Assembly (NCBI GenBank): GCA_934454405.1 | Contig: CAKSFN010000008.1 | Span: 1-64,000 of the forward strand | Reading direction: 5' to 3' | Source: an uncultured Eubacteriales bacterium | Lineage (GTDB): Bacteria > Bacillota > Clostridia > Oscillospirales > UBA644 | Length of the DNA: 64,000 nucleotides | Shown: positions 7,226 to 15,928 of the stretch, one piece after another | Position numbering within the stretch: position 1 is the stretch's first letter | Layout of the letters: the number at the start of each line of letters is the position of its first letter | Translations under genes and position numbers: made by a program | The notes under the pieces: model-generated | The model's database searches: none | The model's input: only the letters and a program-made list of their open reading frames with translations | What the model was told of the DNA's origin: nothing

Positions 7226-7966
7226 ATGACGGACAAAATCATTCTTGAGGGCGCAATAAGCGTCAAGGCGGCGGTCGAGGCGGGGAACCGCGACGTTTTC
7301 CGCATATATACGGACGAAAAAAAATACTCCCGCGATTTCGGATATATATGCCGAAAAGCGAGAGAAAAAGGGATTGAATGCGTTCGGACGGACGCGGACG
7401 GGATCTCCGAGCTGACGAAAGGAGCCTCCCACGGCGGAATCTGCGCGGAAGTCGGCGCGCGGAGATACGCGGAGCCCGAAAACCTTTTTGAGAGAGAAAA
7501 CCCGTTTGTCGTTTTGCTTGAAGGGGTGGAAGATCCTTACAATTTCGGGGATATAATCAGAAGCGTTTACGCCGCGGGAGCGACGGGGCTTATCGTGCCT
7601 AAAAGGAATTGGATGAGCGCGGACGCGGTTGTGACAAGGGCTTCCGCGGGCGCGTCCGAATTTATAACCGCGGCTGCCGTCGATGATTTCGTTCCTTTTC
7701 TGAAAGAAGCGAAAAGGCGGGGGATATCCGTCGTAGCGGCGGACAGAAAGGACGCGGTCGATATGTACGGCGCTGACCTTGCAAGCCCCCTCGTTCTCGC
7801 GATAGGCGGCTCGTACAGGGGTCTTTCAAAGCCCGTTTTCGACGAGGCGGACACGAAAATATTCATTCCTTACGGAAACGCTTTCCGCAACTCTCTTTCG
7901 GCGGCGGGCGCGGCGGCGGCGATAGCCTTTGAGGCGTTCAGACAGCGCTCCGCGAAAAACGAGTAA
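7226..7966 (+). CDS. SpoU/TrmH-family RNA 2'-O-methyltransferase
   Basis: A 246-residue protein that would methylate a ribose 2'-OH in tRNA or rRNA using SAM. An N-terminal substrate-binding domain (about 1-80) is followed by the SPOUT knot. Knot motifs are NFGDIIRSV (106-114, with N106 and R112), LVLAIGGSYRGLSKPV, and PYGNAFRNSLSAAGAAA near the C-terminus. AGAAGGA at 7212-7218 fixes the start. The ORF stays open back through the G tract, but that extension lies in promoter and terminator sequence and is not expected to be translated. The target nucleotide cannot be told from sequence. Confidence 0.88.
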   Translation: MTDKIILEGAISVKAAVEAGNRDVFRIYTDEKKYSRDFGYICRKAREKGIECVRTDADGISELTKGASHGGICAEVGARRYAEPENLFERENPFVVLLEGVEDPYNFGDIIRSVYAAGATGLIVPKRNWMSADAVVTRASAGASEFITAAAVDDFVPFLKEAKRRGISVVAADRKDAVDMYGADLASPLVLAIGGSYRGLSKPVFDEADTKIFIPYGNAFRNSLSAAGAAAAIAFEAFRQRSAKNE

Positions 7967-8017
7967 CGCGGCAGCCGTCGGCACTCTGCCGTTCAGATTG
8001 TAAATATTGTGAATTAT

Positions 8018-8053
8018 AAAGCGGAGCCTCTTTTTTAGAAACTCCGCTTTTAT
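8018..8053 (+). terminator. Terminator after the methyltransferase gene
   Basis: AAAGCGGAG (8018-8026) pairs with CTCCGCTTT (8042-8050). T-rich sequence sits in the loop and after the stem. Confidence 0.65.
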
Positions 8054-8299
8054 ATCGCCCTTTCGGGATTATTTTTAGTCTGTCCTTTCAAAAACAAGGT
8101 CGGAGAAAGGACAGTATGTTCGGGAAAGATTTCTTTCCTCGGCGGGCAGCAAACGCTTCTCCTCATCCTTGCTTTTATTATATCAGATACGTTCCGTCGC
8201 GTTATGTCGAACGGCGGAACGATATTCGGAAAAATTCGGGGAAGTCCTTTACGGAAAAAAGACATAAAGTCGGTTCCGTAAAAGTTTCCCCTTCGTTTT
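8054..8299. other. Intergenic region without a recognised gene
   Basis: Between the rightward methyltransferase and the leftward small membrane protein I see no ORF with a ribosome site. An inverted repeat TTTACGGAA (8248-8256) and TTCCGTAAA (8274-8282) could end the leftward transcript, but it has no T run. Confidence 0.5.
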
Positions 8300-8557
8300 T
8301 TATGAATCACGGTTTTTTTCGATTCTTTTTTTCTTCCTTCGGAGGGCGTCCTTTTTGTTCCTTGAAATCAGGAAGGCGCAGGCGACAATTGTCGTAACGC
8401 AGTTGATAAGGCACATCCACTTAAACGTTGCGCTGTTGATAAAGCCCATCGCGTCGTTTATGAACATATCAATAATGAGAATCACGAGAAAGGCGAGCGA
8501 AAAACCTATAGATATATGGGGAACGACCGCTTTAATATATCTTGAAACTTTTTTCAT
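8300..8557 (-). CDS. Small two-helix membrane protein of unknown function
   Basis: An 85-residue protein not recognised by family. Two hydrophobic segments (about 15-33 and 46-63) are followed by a strongly basic tail (NKKDALRRKKKRIEKNR), so the tail should face the cytoplasm. GAGGTG lies nine bases before the ATG, which supports a real gene. It starts 11 bases after the NAGPA-domain gene and is probably co-transcribed with it. The context suggests an envelope role, but nothing in the sequence defines it. Confidence 0.7.
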   Translation of the reverse strand: MKKVSRYIKAVVPHISIGFSLAFLVILIIDMFINDAMGFINSATFKWMCLINCVTTIVACAFLISRNKKDALRRKKKRIEKNRDS

Positions 8558-8568
8558 AAGCCTTCACC

Positions 8569-10008
8569 TCAATCCTTCGGGAAATAGATTATATCGCTGA
8601 CGGAGCGACCGCCGCCGTAAGGTTTGTTTATCGTCGAATTTCCTTTGTCCCAGACCATAACGGAAGATTTTCCGCCGTCAAGATTATATGCCACGGAGCA
8701 TCCGAGCTCCTTGAAAAGATTGGAAAGCTCAGACATTTTCATTCCCGTGCTGTTTCCCTCTCCTCTGCCGTCCACGGCGACGAGGCAATAATGACCGGGC
8801 TCGTAATATCCTATTGCCGAGCGCGGGTTCGCGGGCGTTACCGAACTGTCAAACTCGGTTTTTGCATTGCCTTCCGCGTCGAGAAGCGACGGGCCGAAGG
8901 ACCAGACATCGAGAACGGATGTGCCTTCCGCCTCTGCGGCGGCTTGAATTTTTCCGAGGTTGAACTCCTCTTTCGAATATACTTTCATAACGCCGTTTTT
9001 GAATAAAACGAGCGTATCTTTGAAAACGCTTTCACGAATAAGCTGACCGTTGCGAACGACCGTTCCCTGATTTCTTGCGCCGAAATAGTCCCCGTTTATC
9101 GCGACTATCGCGTCGTTTTTCTGCGCCATATCGGCAACGTCGGAGGAAAAGCCCGAGGAGCGCGCGGTTTTGAAATAATCCGTGTTTCTGATGTATACGT
9201 CCGCGACATAATAAACCACGAATCTGCCCGTCGATTTATCTTCAAAGCGCCGCCATGTGACGCTGACATTTCTGCCGATATATGAGTTTTCCGTCTGAAC
9301 AGGCTCTCCGTCCGTGAATTTATCCTTGAAAACAGCGCTGAAATCGCCGTCGGCGGTCGTCGTTTTGTCCCCGTTGTTGTTGACGACCTTCAGCGTGGGA
9401 GCCGTTCCGTCGTCCTTAACGGTTTTCTCTTTCACGACGTCTATCGCAACGGGCGTTACGCCCTGAAGGGGAGCTTTTACCTTGAACGAAAAAGTGAATA
9501 TCTCGCCCTTGTATACGAAAACCGACCCCGACGCGCCGGCTTCGGCTGTCAGAGTAACCTTTTTCAAACCGTCTGCGCCGTCTTCTTCCGTAAACTCAAA
9601 AACAGCGTCGGAGGCAAGCCCGCTGCCGGGAGCGTATTCTCCTTCGGGCGTCAGTTTTGACGGATCGTAAGAAAAAACGATGGCAGTTTTCTTTATCTTT
9701 GAAGACGAAACGACTGAAATCTCCGCTTTTACCGTCTCTCCCACGTTTGCCGCGGGAGCGGAAAGCGTCAGCTGCAGGTCCTTCGGCTTCTGCGTCAGGT
9801 CCGTTATGCTCGAATCGTCAACCGAGCTTTCGTTTTTGATATAAGCGCGCCCGTGATCTATATATGCAAACAAAAGAAGAATAAATCCGGCAAGAAGAAT
9901 ATCCGCGATGACGGTGACCGCGACGGATCGGATTTTTCCCTTCTTTTTTGCTGCGGAAGCTTTTGCCGCGCGGCGGTTATCCTCGTCATAATTATTGTTT
10001 TCCCCCAA
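8569..10008 (-). CDS. Membrane-anchored NAGPA (phosphodiester glycosidase) protein with cohesin-like domain
   Basis: A 479-residue protein. A short acidic then Lys-rich N-terminus precedes one transmembrane helix (about 29-50), so the bulk is extracellular. Residues about 75-190 resemble a cohesin-type beta sandwich (VGETVKAEISV, IVFSYDPSKL). The C-terminal domain is NAGPA (PF09992): AINGDYFGARNQGTVVRNG, SAIGYYEP, LVAVDGRG and YNLDGGKSSVMV. The family removes GlcNAc from phosphodiesters or acts on surface polymers; the substrate here is unknown. I place the start at TTG 10006-10008, five bases after AGAGGTGG. The upstream in-frame ATG lies inside the promoter. Confidence 0.82.
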   Translation of the reverse strand: MGENNNYDEDNRRAAKASAAKKKGKIRSVAVTVIADILLAGFILLLFAYIDHGRAYIKNESSVDDSSITDLTQKPKDLQLTLSAPAANVGETVKAEISVVSSSKIKKTAIVFSYDPSKLTPEGEYAPGSGLASDAVFEFTEEDGADGLKKVTLTAEAGASGSVFVYKGEIFTFSFKVKAPLQGVTPVAIDVVKEKTVKDDGTAPTLKVVNNNGDKTTTADGDFSAVFKDKFTDGEPVQTENSYIGRNVSVTWRRFEDKSTGRFVVYYVADVYIRNTDYFKTARSSGFSSDVADMAQKNDAIVAINGDYFGARNQGTVVRNGQLIRESVFKDTLVLFKNGVMKVYSKEEFNLGKIQAAAEAEGTSVLDVWSFGPSLLDAEGNAKTEFDSSVTPANPRSAIGYYEPGHYCLVAVDGRGEGNSTGMKMSELSNLFKELGCSVAYNLDGGKSSVMVWDKGNSTINKPYGGGRSVSDIIYFPKD

Positions 10009-10048
10009 ATTTTCCACCTCTTTCAAGCATTTTGCACGGTTTGGATTA

Positions 10049-10077
10049 ATTGTAACATACAAATATGTATATTTCAA
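10049..10077 (-). promoter_or_regulatory. Promoter of the NAGPA gene, with a palindromic spacer
   Basis: The reverse strand has TTGAAA (10072-10077), a 17-base spacer and TACAAT (10049-10054). The spacer contains the dyad ATACAAATATGTAT, a possible operator. This placement also excludes the in-frame ATG at 10077 as a start. Confidence 0.65.
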
Positions 10078-10106
10078 TACAATAAGATATTTTTTACGAA
10101 ACTGCC

Positions 10107-10135
10107 TTGATTTTTTCAGATATATATACTATAAT
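10107..10135 (+). promoter_or_regulatory. Promoter of prs
   Basis: TTGATT (10107-10112), a 17-base spacer and TATAAT (10130-10135). It diverges from the NAGPA promoter about 30 bases away. Confidence 0.75.
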
Positions 10136-10186
10136 ATATATAGGTGATGGTATACCTGCGAAGTTTAATAAGAGGATGGTATTTTT

Positions 10187-11359
10187 ATGGAGTCAAAAGC
10201 CGCAACAATGTTGAAATTGAAGGACGACCAGTTTCCGATGGGAATTGTTCCGACGGTCGGGACGGTTGAACTCAGCAACAAGATCAACGAGTATCTGATA
10301 AAATGGTATTATGAGGCGAACCCCGATATGGCGGACGAGCCCGACGCAAAAAAAACGCTGCTCGTTTCGGCAAAATGCCCGCGTTTCGCGTCGGGTGACG
10401 GAAAGGGAACTCTTTCCGAAACGGTCAGAGGCGACGATCTTTTTATCGTTACCGATGTCGGGAATTACAGCTGCGAATACAATATGTTCGGCAGAAGCGT
10501 TCCGATGAGCCCGGACGACCATTATCAGGATCTGAAAAGAATCATCTCCGCAGTCGGAGGAAAAGCTTCCAGAATCAATGTTATTATGCCTATTCTTTAC
10601 GGCGGAAGACAACACAAACGCTCATCGAGGGAGTCTCTTGACTGCGCAATAGCCCTGCAGGAGCTCGAAGCGATGGGAGTTGAAAACATCATCACATTCG
10701 ACGCTCACGACCCGCGCGTTCAGAATGCGGTTCCTCTTATGGGCTTTGACAATGTTATGCCCTACTATCAGGTTTTGAAAGCTCTTTTCAGAAAGGTCAG
10801 GGATTTGAAGATCGACAAAGACCACCTGATGGTCGTAAGCCCCGACGAGGGAGCCATCAACAGAAATATGTACTATGCCTCCGTTATGGGCGTCGATCTC
10901 GGAATGTTCTATAAGAGAAGGGACTTTTCCGTTATCGTCAACGGCAGAAACCCCATCGTCGCGCACGAATATCTCGGAACGTCGGTCAAAGACAAGGACG
11001 TCCTTGTTGCGGACGATATAATCGCTTCGGGCGACTCCATGCTCCGTCTTGCGGAGGATCTGAAAAACGAAGGCGCAAAGAGAATCTTTATGTTTGCGAC
11101 CTACGGTCTTTTCACCGAGGGGCTGGAAAAATTCCAGAAAGCGGTTGACGACGGTCTCATAAACGGAGTTCTTTCGACAAACCTGACCTACCGTATGCCG
11201 GAGCTTCTCAAAAAAGACTGGTATATTCAGGTGGATATGTCAAAATACATCGCTTATTTCATTCTCGCTCTTCACAGAAATCAGTCCATCACCACTCTTC
11301 TTGACCCGCATAAAAAAATCGCGGATCTTCTTGAAAGATATAAGAACGGAAATCTTTAA
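10187..11359 (+). CDS. prs: Ribose-phosphate pyrophosphokinase (PRPP synthetase), long form
   Basis: A 390-residue enzyme that would make PRPP from ribose 5-phosphate and ATP for purine, pyrimidine, His and Trp synthesis. Family segments include YGGRQHKRSSRE, ITFDAHDPRVQN and MVVSPDEGAINR. The PRPP loop reads VLVADDIIASGDSM, where typical bacterial enzymes have DDMIDTAGT. The protein is about 75 residues longer than the classical enzyme, with an N-terminal extension and C-terminal additions, as in a divergent clade common in Clostridia. AGAGGAT precedes the ATG. The 5'-nucleotidase gene follows after one base, so both are probably translated from one mRNA. Confidence 0.88.
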   Translation: MESKAATMLKLKDDQFPMGIVPTVGTVELSNKINEYLIKWYYEANPDMADEPDAKKTLLVSAKCPRFASGDGKGTLSETVRGDDLFIVTDVGNYSCEYNMFGRSVPMSPDDHYQDLKRIISAVGGKASRINVIMPILYGGRQHKRSSRESLDCAIALQELEAMGVENIITFDAHDPRVQNAVPLMGFDNVMPYYQVLKALFRKVRDLKIDKDHLMVVSPDEGAINRNMYYASVMGVDLGMFYKRRDFSVIVNGRNPIVAHEYLGTSVKDKDVLVADDIIASGDSMLRLAEDLKNEGAKRIFMFATYGLFTEGLEKFQKAVDDGLINGVLSTNLTYRMPELLKKDWYIQVDMSKYIAYFILALHRNQSITTLLDPHKKIADLLERYKNGNL

Positions 11360-11360
11360 A

Positions 11361-11933
11361 ATGTATCACTTCTACGCTGTTATCAACAGGATGAAATACA
11401 TAAACCGCTGGGGGCTTATGCGGAATACCGACCGGGAGAATCTGAAAGAGCATTCTTTTCAGGTCGCCGTGCTTGCCCATGCGCTTGCGCTGATCGAAAA
11501 AGAGCGTTTCGGCGAAAAAATCGACCCGGACAAGGCGGCGGTCGTCGCTCTTTTTCACGACGCTTCGGAGATAATAACAGGGGATATGCCGACACCCGTC
11601 AAGTATTACAACGACGGGATACGCCGCGTTTACAAGGACATTGAAAGAGACGCGAACGCGCTGCTCGTCAAAAAACTCCCCGAAGATCTGCAGCCGACGT
11701 ATTCGGAGCTGCTTTCGGAGGAGGATTCTCCCGAACGCCGATGCGTCAAGGCGGCGGACACCTTGAGCGCATACATCAAATGCGGGGAGGAGCTTAAAGC
11801 CGGAAACCGAGAGTTTGAAGGCGCGGCAAAATCAATCAGAGAAAAACTCGAGAAAATCCCGCTCAAAAGCGTGCGCGTTTTTATCGACGAATTTCTCGAC
11901 AGCTATTCGCTCTCTCTCGACGAACAGTCATAG
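11361..11933 (+). CDS. YfbR-like HD-domain 5'-deoxynucleotidase
   Basis: A 190-residue HD-domain phosphohydrolase. Metal ligands are visible as EHSFQVA (H in helix 1), LFHDASEIITGD (HD pair) and a later KAADTLSAYIK aspartate. YfbR dephosphorylates deoxynucleoside 5'-monophosphates. The start is the ATG immediately after the prs stop, where the family N-terminus (FYAVINRMKYINRW) begins. Co-transcription with prs links nucleotide salvage and turnover to PRPP supply. Confidence 0.85.
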   Translation: MYHFYAVINRMKYINRWGLMRNTDRENLKEHSFQVAVLAHALALIEKERFGEKIDPDKAAVVALFHDASEIITGDMPTPVKYYNDGIRRVYKDIERDANALLVKKLPEDLQPTYSELLSEEDSPERRCVKAADTLSAYIKCGEELKAGNREFEGAAKSIREKLEKIPLKSVRVFIDEFLDSYSLSLDEQS

Positions 11934-11986
11934 CTCTCAGAACAACTCTTCCACCTCTCTTTTTTCTGCTTTCGGAGGTTATACAC

Positions 11987-13996
11987 TTGAAAAAAACTGC
12001 TTCTTTATTGCTTCTTTTTGCAATTCTCATATCCGCTTTCTCCTCGTGCGCCGTTATTGACTACAACTCTCCCGTTGAAAAGTATAACGGTCCGTATGCC
12101 GAAACGAACGGTGTTTTTGCCGCGACTGACGATCTCGGAAGAGTCCTGACGGAAAAGGAGGACACCGCTTACGACGACAGAAGCGTCGGAATTTTTTATT
12201 TTCTTTGGGTGGGAACAAACGTCAACGGCTCGAACGACAGTTCTTACGAGGCGTATGATAACTCCGTTACCATACAAAAGTTCAAAGAACAGTACCCCGA
12301 GGGAACATTCCTTTCTTCCGAAATATGGGAATCTCTCGGCGGAGCGCACATCGGGCAGCAGGCGTTCTGGGGCAAGCCTCTTTTCGATTATTATACTTCC
12401 TCCGACGCATGGGTTTACAGAAAACACTGCCAGATGCTGACCGACGCGGGGATAGACTACATAGTTTTTGATACGACGAACGGGCAGATATTCACGCAGA
12501 ACGTAATGACGCTCATCGCGGTTTGGCATGAGTTCCTCGAACAGGGCTACAATGTTCCGAAACTCGCGTTTTATACCCACACGAACGCGCAGGAAACGAT
12601 GAACAAAATATACACGGCGTTCTACAACAACAGCTCTTTGAAAAAACAGTTCCCGCGTCTGGACGAGCTTTGGTACAAGTGGCGGTATGACGGAAGCAAC
12701 AAGCCGCTTATCATCGGAACAAAAGCGGCGCCGGACAGCAACGACAAAAACATAAGCTATTCCACAAAGCAGAACTGGAACGCCATTCTCGACTATTTTG
12801 CGATAAGGTCGTATATATGGCCGAACGATATCGGCTCGCCCGATATCCAAAACGGTTTTCCGTGGATGGAATTCAAACGTCTTTACCGCTCCGACGCGAT
12901 TTGCGGCAAGAGAGGAGAGGGCGTTGTCAATGTTTCGGCGGCGCAGCATTATCCTTCGGTCTGCTTTTCCTCAAGCTGGTATAAAGACCCGGACGAGGTC
13001 AACAGAACGAGATCTTTCAAGTGTATTGATATTTTCAAAAGGCGCAAACCGGAAGAGGGGCAGAACATAAAAGACGACGACGCGTATCTTTACGGTTACA
13101 ATTTTGCGGATCAGTGGAGCTTTGCGCTCGCGGAAAAGAATGCGGAGAGTATTCAGTCCGTTTTTGTGACGGGTTGGAACGAATGGGTCGCGTTCAGACA
13201 GGATCCCGTTCTCGCAAAAGTCAACTACCCCGTCGCGTTTATAGATATGGCTGACATAAACAACAGCAGAGATATCGAACCCATGGAAGGCGGGTTCGGA
13301 GATAACTATTACATGCAGCTGATAGACAATGTCCGCAAGTTCAAGGGAACGGGCAATCGCGTTTATGTCGGAGACAAAACGACCATAGACATCGCAGGCT
13401 CGTTTGAACAATGGAACGACAGCCGCATAACCGCAAAATACACGGATTACGAAAACGACACGGAGGACAGGCACGGCAGAGGCTGGGGCACGAACAGCGT
13501 GCTTCGCAACCTCACGGGACGCAACGACTTTGTTTTTCTGAAAACCTGCAGAGATGACAACAGCATATACTTCTACGCGCAGACTGCAAAAGACATCTCT
13601 TTTGAGGGAGGAAACCCGATGACGCTGTTCATAGACAGCGGAAACGGATCTTCTCAAAACTGGGAGGGCTACGATTTTGCCGTTGAAATAACGGCGGCGG
13701 ACAAAGCGGTTCTCAAAGCCGCGACGGGAACGGACGGAGAGTGGAGAACCGTCGGCGATTGCGAAATCAAATGCGAGGGAAACAAAGTTATGATTTCGGT
13801 TTCGAGAGAAGCGATAAATTCTCCCGAATATACGGGCAGACGCCTTGTAGACATCCGCTTTAAGTGGACGGACAACTGCAACGACCCCGAAACGGGTTCT
13901 CTCAGCGTTTTCGACTTCTATAAAAACGGAGACGCCGCGCCTTACGGAAGAATGAATTACGTCTTCTCCGAAGCGCCCGAAAGCTCAAATAAATAA
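11987..13996 (+). CDS. Lipoprotein with GH71/GH99-like barrel and C-terminal CBM9-like domain
   Basis: A 669-residue predicted lipoprotein. It has a signal peptide with lipobox SAFSSC, Cys near residue 21. The start is TTG at 11987, with CGGAGG eight bases upstream. Residues about 60-440 resemble the (beta/alpha)8 barrels of GH71/GH99/WbsX-type proteins (GIFYFLWVG, DYIVFDTTNG, VTGWNEWVAF). Residues about 465-660 look like a DOMON/CBM9-type beta sandwich. This suggests an extracellular glycan-active enzyme tethered to the membrane, possibly an alpha-glycan or mannan endo-hydrolase. Catalytic residues were not verified and no CAZyme partners are adjacent. Confidence 0.65.
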   Translation: MKKTASLLLLFAILISAFSSCAVIDYNSPVEKYNGPYAETNGVFAATDDLGRVLTEKEDTAYDDRSVGIFYFLWVGTNVNGSNDSSYEAYDNSVTIQKFKEQYPEGTFLSSEIWESLGGAHIGQQAFWGKPLFDYYTSSDAWVYRKHCQMLTDAGIDYIVFDTTNGQIFTQNVMTLIAVWHEFLEQGYNVPKLAFYTHTNAQETMNKIYTAFYNNSSLKKQFPRLDELWYKWRYDGSNKPLIIGTKAAPDSNDKNISYSTKQNWNAILDYFAIRSYIWPNDIGSPDIQNGFPWMEFKRLYRSDAICGKRGEGVVNVSAAQHYPSVCFSSSWYKDPDEVNRTRSFKCIDIFKRRKPEEGQNIKDDDAYLYGYNFADQWSFALAEKNAESIQSVFVTGWNEWVAFRQDPVLAKVNYPVAFIDMADINNSRDIEPMEGGFGDNYYMQLIDNVRKFKGTGNRVYVGDKTTIDIAGSFEQWNDSRITAKYTDYENDTEDRHGRGWGTNSVLRNLTGRNDFVFLKTCRDDNSIYFYAQTAKDISFEGGNPMTLFIDSGNGSSQNWEGYDFAVEITAADKAVLKAATGTDGEWRTVGDCEIKCEGNKVMISVSREAINSPEYTGRRLVDIRFKWTDNCNDPETGSLSVFDFYKNGDAAPYGRMNYVFSEAPESSNK

Positions 13997-14006
13997 AAAA
14001 TCGCGA

Positions 14007-14033
14007 AGCCGGGGGAAACTTTTTCCCTCGGCT
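14007..14033. terminator. Hairpin after the lipoprotein gene
   Basis: AGCCGGGGGAAA pairs with TTTCCCTCGGCT, allowing one G-T pair. There is no strong rightward T tail, so it may be a weak terminator or a leader hairpin of the antiporter gene 22 bases downstream. Confidence 0.4.
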
Positions 14034-14054
14034 CCGAAAAAGAGGAACGGAAAT

Positions 14055-15335
14055 ATGGAATACTTTCAGGTTCTTTTGCCGTTGGCGATAATTCTTGTAA
14101 TATCAAAAATTTTCGGAAAGATATGCGTCCGTCTCGGCATTCCGCAGGTCATCGGTCTTATCGCGGCGGGAATCCTCGTCAGCGTTGTCGAATATATCCC
14201 CGGACCGATGCAGGACTTTTTCGCAAGCGGAAGCCCCGCGTTGACGGGACTCGGTTTTTTTGCGAAAATAGGCGTTGTTCTCATTATGTTCAACGCGGGG
14301 CTTGACATAAACGTCAAGCAGATTAAATCCGTCGGCGTGCCCGCAACGATAATAACACTGGCGGGGGTTTTCGTGCCGATGATCCTCGGCTTTATTGCCG
14401 CCTGCTTTATCAGAAACGGCACCATGATAGGTCTGACGCACGACCAGTATTTTACAAATCTCTTTTACGGGGTCATAATGACGGCAACGTCGGTCAGCGT
14501 TACCGTTGCCACGCTTCAGGAGCTCGGAAAGCTTTCTTCAAAGGTCGGAACGACCGTCGTTACGGCGGCAATACTCGACGACATTGTGGGAATAATCGTT
14601 TTATCCGTCGTTATCGGAATGAGCGGAAAAGAGGACGGAGAAACGGAAAGTCCGTGGATAGTTCTGCTGAAAACGGTTCTTTTCTTTATCGCCGCCGTGT
14701 TCGTGGGCTGGCTCGCAAGAAAGATTTTTGCCGCTGTTGAAAGAAAATTTCCGCACCACAGACTTTTACCCGTTATGAGCGTCGCTCTCTGCTTTTTCTT
14801 TGCGTACGCGGCGGAAAAGGTTTTCGGAGTTGCGGATATAACGGGCGCGTTTGTCGCAGGTATGGTGCTTTCGTCGAATCCCGAAGCAAACTATATCGAG
14901 CGCCGCTCCGAAATTATGGGGTATATGATGTTCACCCCCGTATTCTTCGCAAATATCGCTATCGCAAACAAATTCAGCCTCCCCGATATGAATATGCTCA
15001 TCTTCGGGCTTGTTTTCGTTGTTGTGGCGCTGCTCGGCAAGGTTATCGGCTGCGGCGGCACCGCGCTTCTTTGCAAGTATAACAAAAAAGACGCTTTCCG
15101 TGTCGGAATAGGGATGATGGCTCGCGCCGAGGTTGCGCTTGTCTGCGCCCAAAAAGGAGTTGACGCAGGTCTCATACACGCCGATATTATGCCTTTCATT
15201 CTTCTTTTGATAGTGATTTCAAGCCTCGTGACGCCTATTCTTCTCAAAGCCTCATACAAAGAAGACAAGAAAAAGATAGATATGGCTGCGGCGGCGGTGC
15301 TTGCGGAAAACGCCGCGAAGAAAAAGGGGAAATGA
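14055..15335 (+). CDS. CPA2-family cation:proton antiporter
   Basis: A 426-residue membrane protein with about twelve hydrophobic segments, of the KefB/NapA type. Characteristic segments are LGIPQVIGLIAAGIL near residue 30, FNAGLDINVKQIK, AILDDIVGIIVLS with the paired Asp residues of electrogenic CPA2 exchangers, and GMMARAEVALVCAQKG. A short basic cytoplasmic tail follows, with no TrkA-N domain. It probably exchanges Na+ or K+ for H+. GAGGAACGG precedes the ATG. It is monocistronic and ends at a bidirectional terminator facing ispF. Confidence 0.88.
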   Translation: MEYFQVLLPLAIILVISKIFGKICVRLGIPQVIGLIAAGILVSVVEYIPGPMQDFFASGSPALTGLGFFAKIGVVLIMFNAGLDINVKQIKSVGVPATIITLAGVFVPMILGFIAACFIRNGTMIGLTHDQYFTNLFYGVIMTATSVSVTVATLQELGKLSSKVGTTVVTAAILDDIVGIIVLSVVIGMSGKEDGETESPWIVLLKTVLFFIAAVFVGWLARKIFAAVERKFPHHRLLPVMSVALCFFFAYAAEKVFGVADITGAFVAGMVLSSNPEANYIERRSEIMGYMMFTPVFFANIAIANKFSLPDMNMLIFGLVFVVVALLGKVIGCGGTALLCKYNKKDAFRVGIGMMARAEVALVCAQKGVDAGLIHADIMPFILLLIVISSLVTPILLKASYKEDKKKIDMAAAAVLAENAAKKKGK

Positions 15336-15388
15336 TCCGAAAAAACTTTTCCCGTTGCAAACCGTCCGCGCAATTATAATATAAAAGA

Positions 15389-15426
15389 ACCGACCTCCGC
15401 GGAGTTTTCCGCAGAGGTCGGTTTTT
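15389..15426. terminator. Bidirectional terminator between antiporter gene and ispF
   Basis: AACCGACCTC and GAGGTCGGTT form the outer stem, with CGGA/TCCG inside. A T run follows on the + strand, and the reverse strand is T-rich beyond the stem. The genes on either side converge. Confidence 0.8.
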
Positions 15427-15444
15427 CGTCGATAATCCTTTTTT

Positions 15445-15918
15445 CTAAATTTCTTCTATAAGAACAGAGGCAAGAGCCTTCACGCCCTCTCCGTTTCCGA
15501 CAAATCCGAGCCCTTCTTCGGTTTTGCCCTTTACGCTGACGCAGGAAGGGGAAATACCGAGCGCGGCGGCTATGTTTTCGCACATTTTTTCGGTATAAAC
15601 GCCTATCTTCGGAGATTGCATAACAACGACGCAGTCAAGGTTTACGACCCCGTAACCTTTTTTCGCAAGAAGCTCCGCCGTTTTTTCAAGAAGAAGAAGG
15701 CTTGAAATATCCTTAAAGCTCATATCGTCGTCGGGAAACGCTTTTCCGATGTCTCCGAGCTTCGCCGCTCCCATAACGGCGTCTGTCACGGCGTGAGAAA
15801 GGACGTCCGCGTCCGAATGCCCGTCAAGGCCTTTTTCAAACGGAATTTCAACGCCTCCGAGTATAAGTTTTCTTCCCGCAGCGAAGCGGTGCGAATCATA
15901 GCCTATGCCCGTTCTCAT
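15445..15918 (-). CDS. ispF: 2-C-methyl-D-erythritol 2,4-cyclodiphosphate synthase
   Basis: A 157-residue MEP-pathway enzyme that forms 2-C-methyl-D-erythritol 2,4-cyclodiphosphate. The metal-binding signature is complete: GYDSHRF at the N-terminus, then DGHSDADVLSHAVTDA (D and H ligands). KGKTEEGLGFVGNGEG closes the CMP pocket. Full length for the family. It is the last gene of the leftward mnmG-murC-ydcF-ispF operon, ten bases after ydcF. dxs of the same pathway lies 33 kb away. Confidence 0.95.
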   Translation of the reverse strand: MRTGIGYDSHRFAAGRKLILGGVEIPFEKGLDGHSDADVLSHAVTDAVMGAAKLGDIGKAFPDDDMSFKDISSLLLLEKTAELLAKKGYGVVNLDCVVVMQSPKIGVYTEKMCENIAAALGISPSCVSVKGKTEEGLGFVGNGEGVKALASVLIEEI

Positions 15919-15928
15919 AAAGTTTTCC

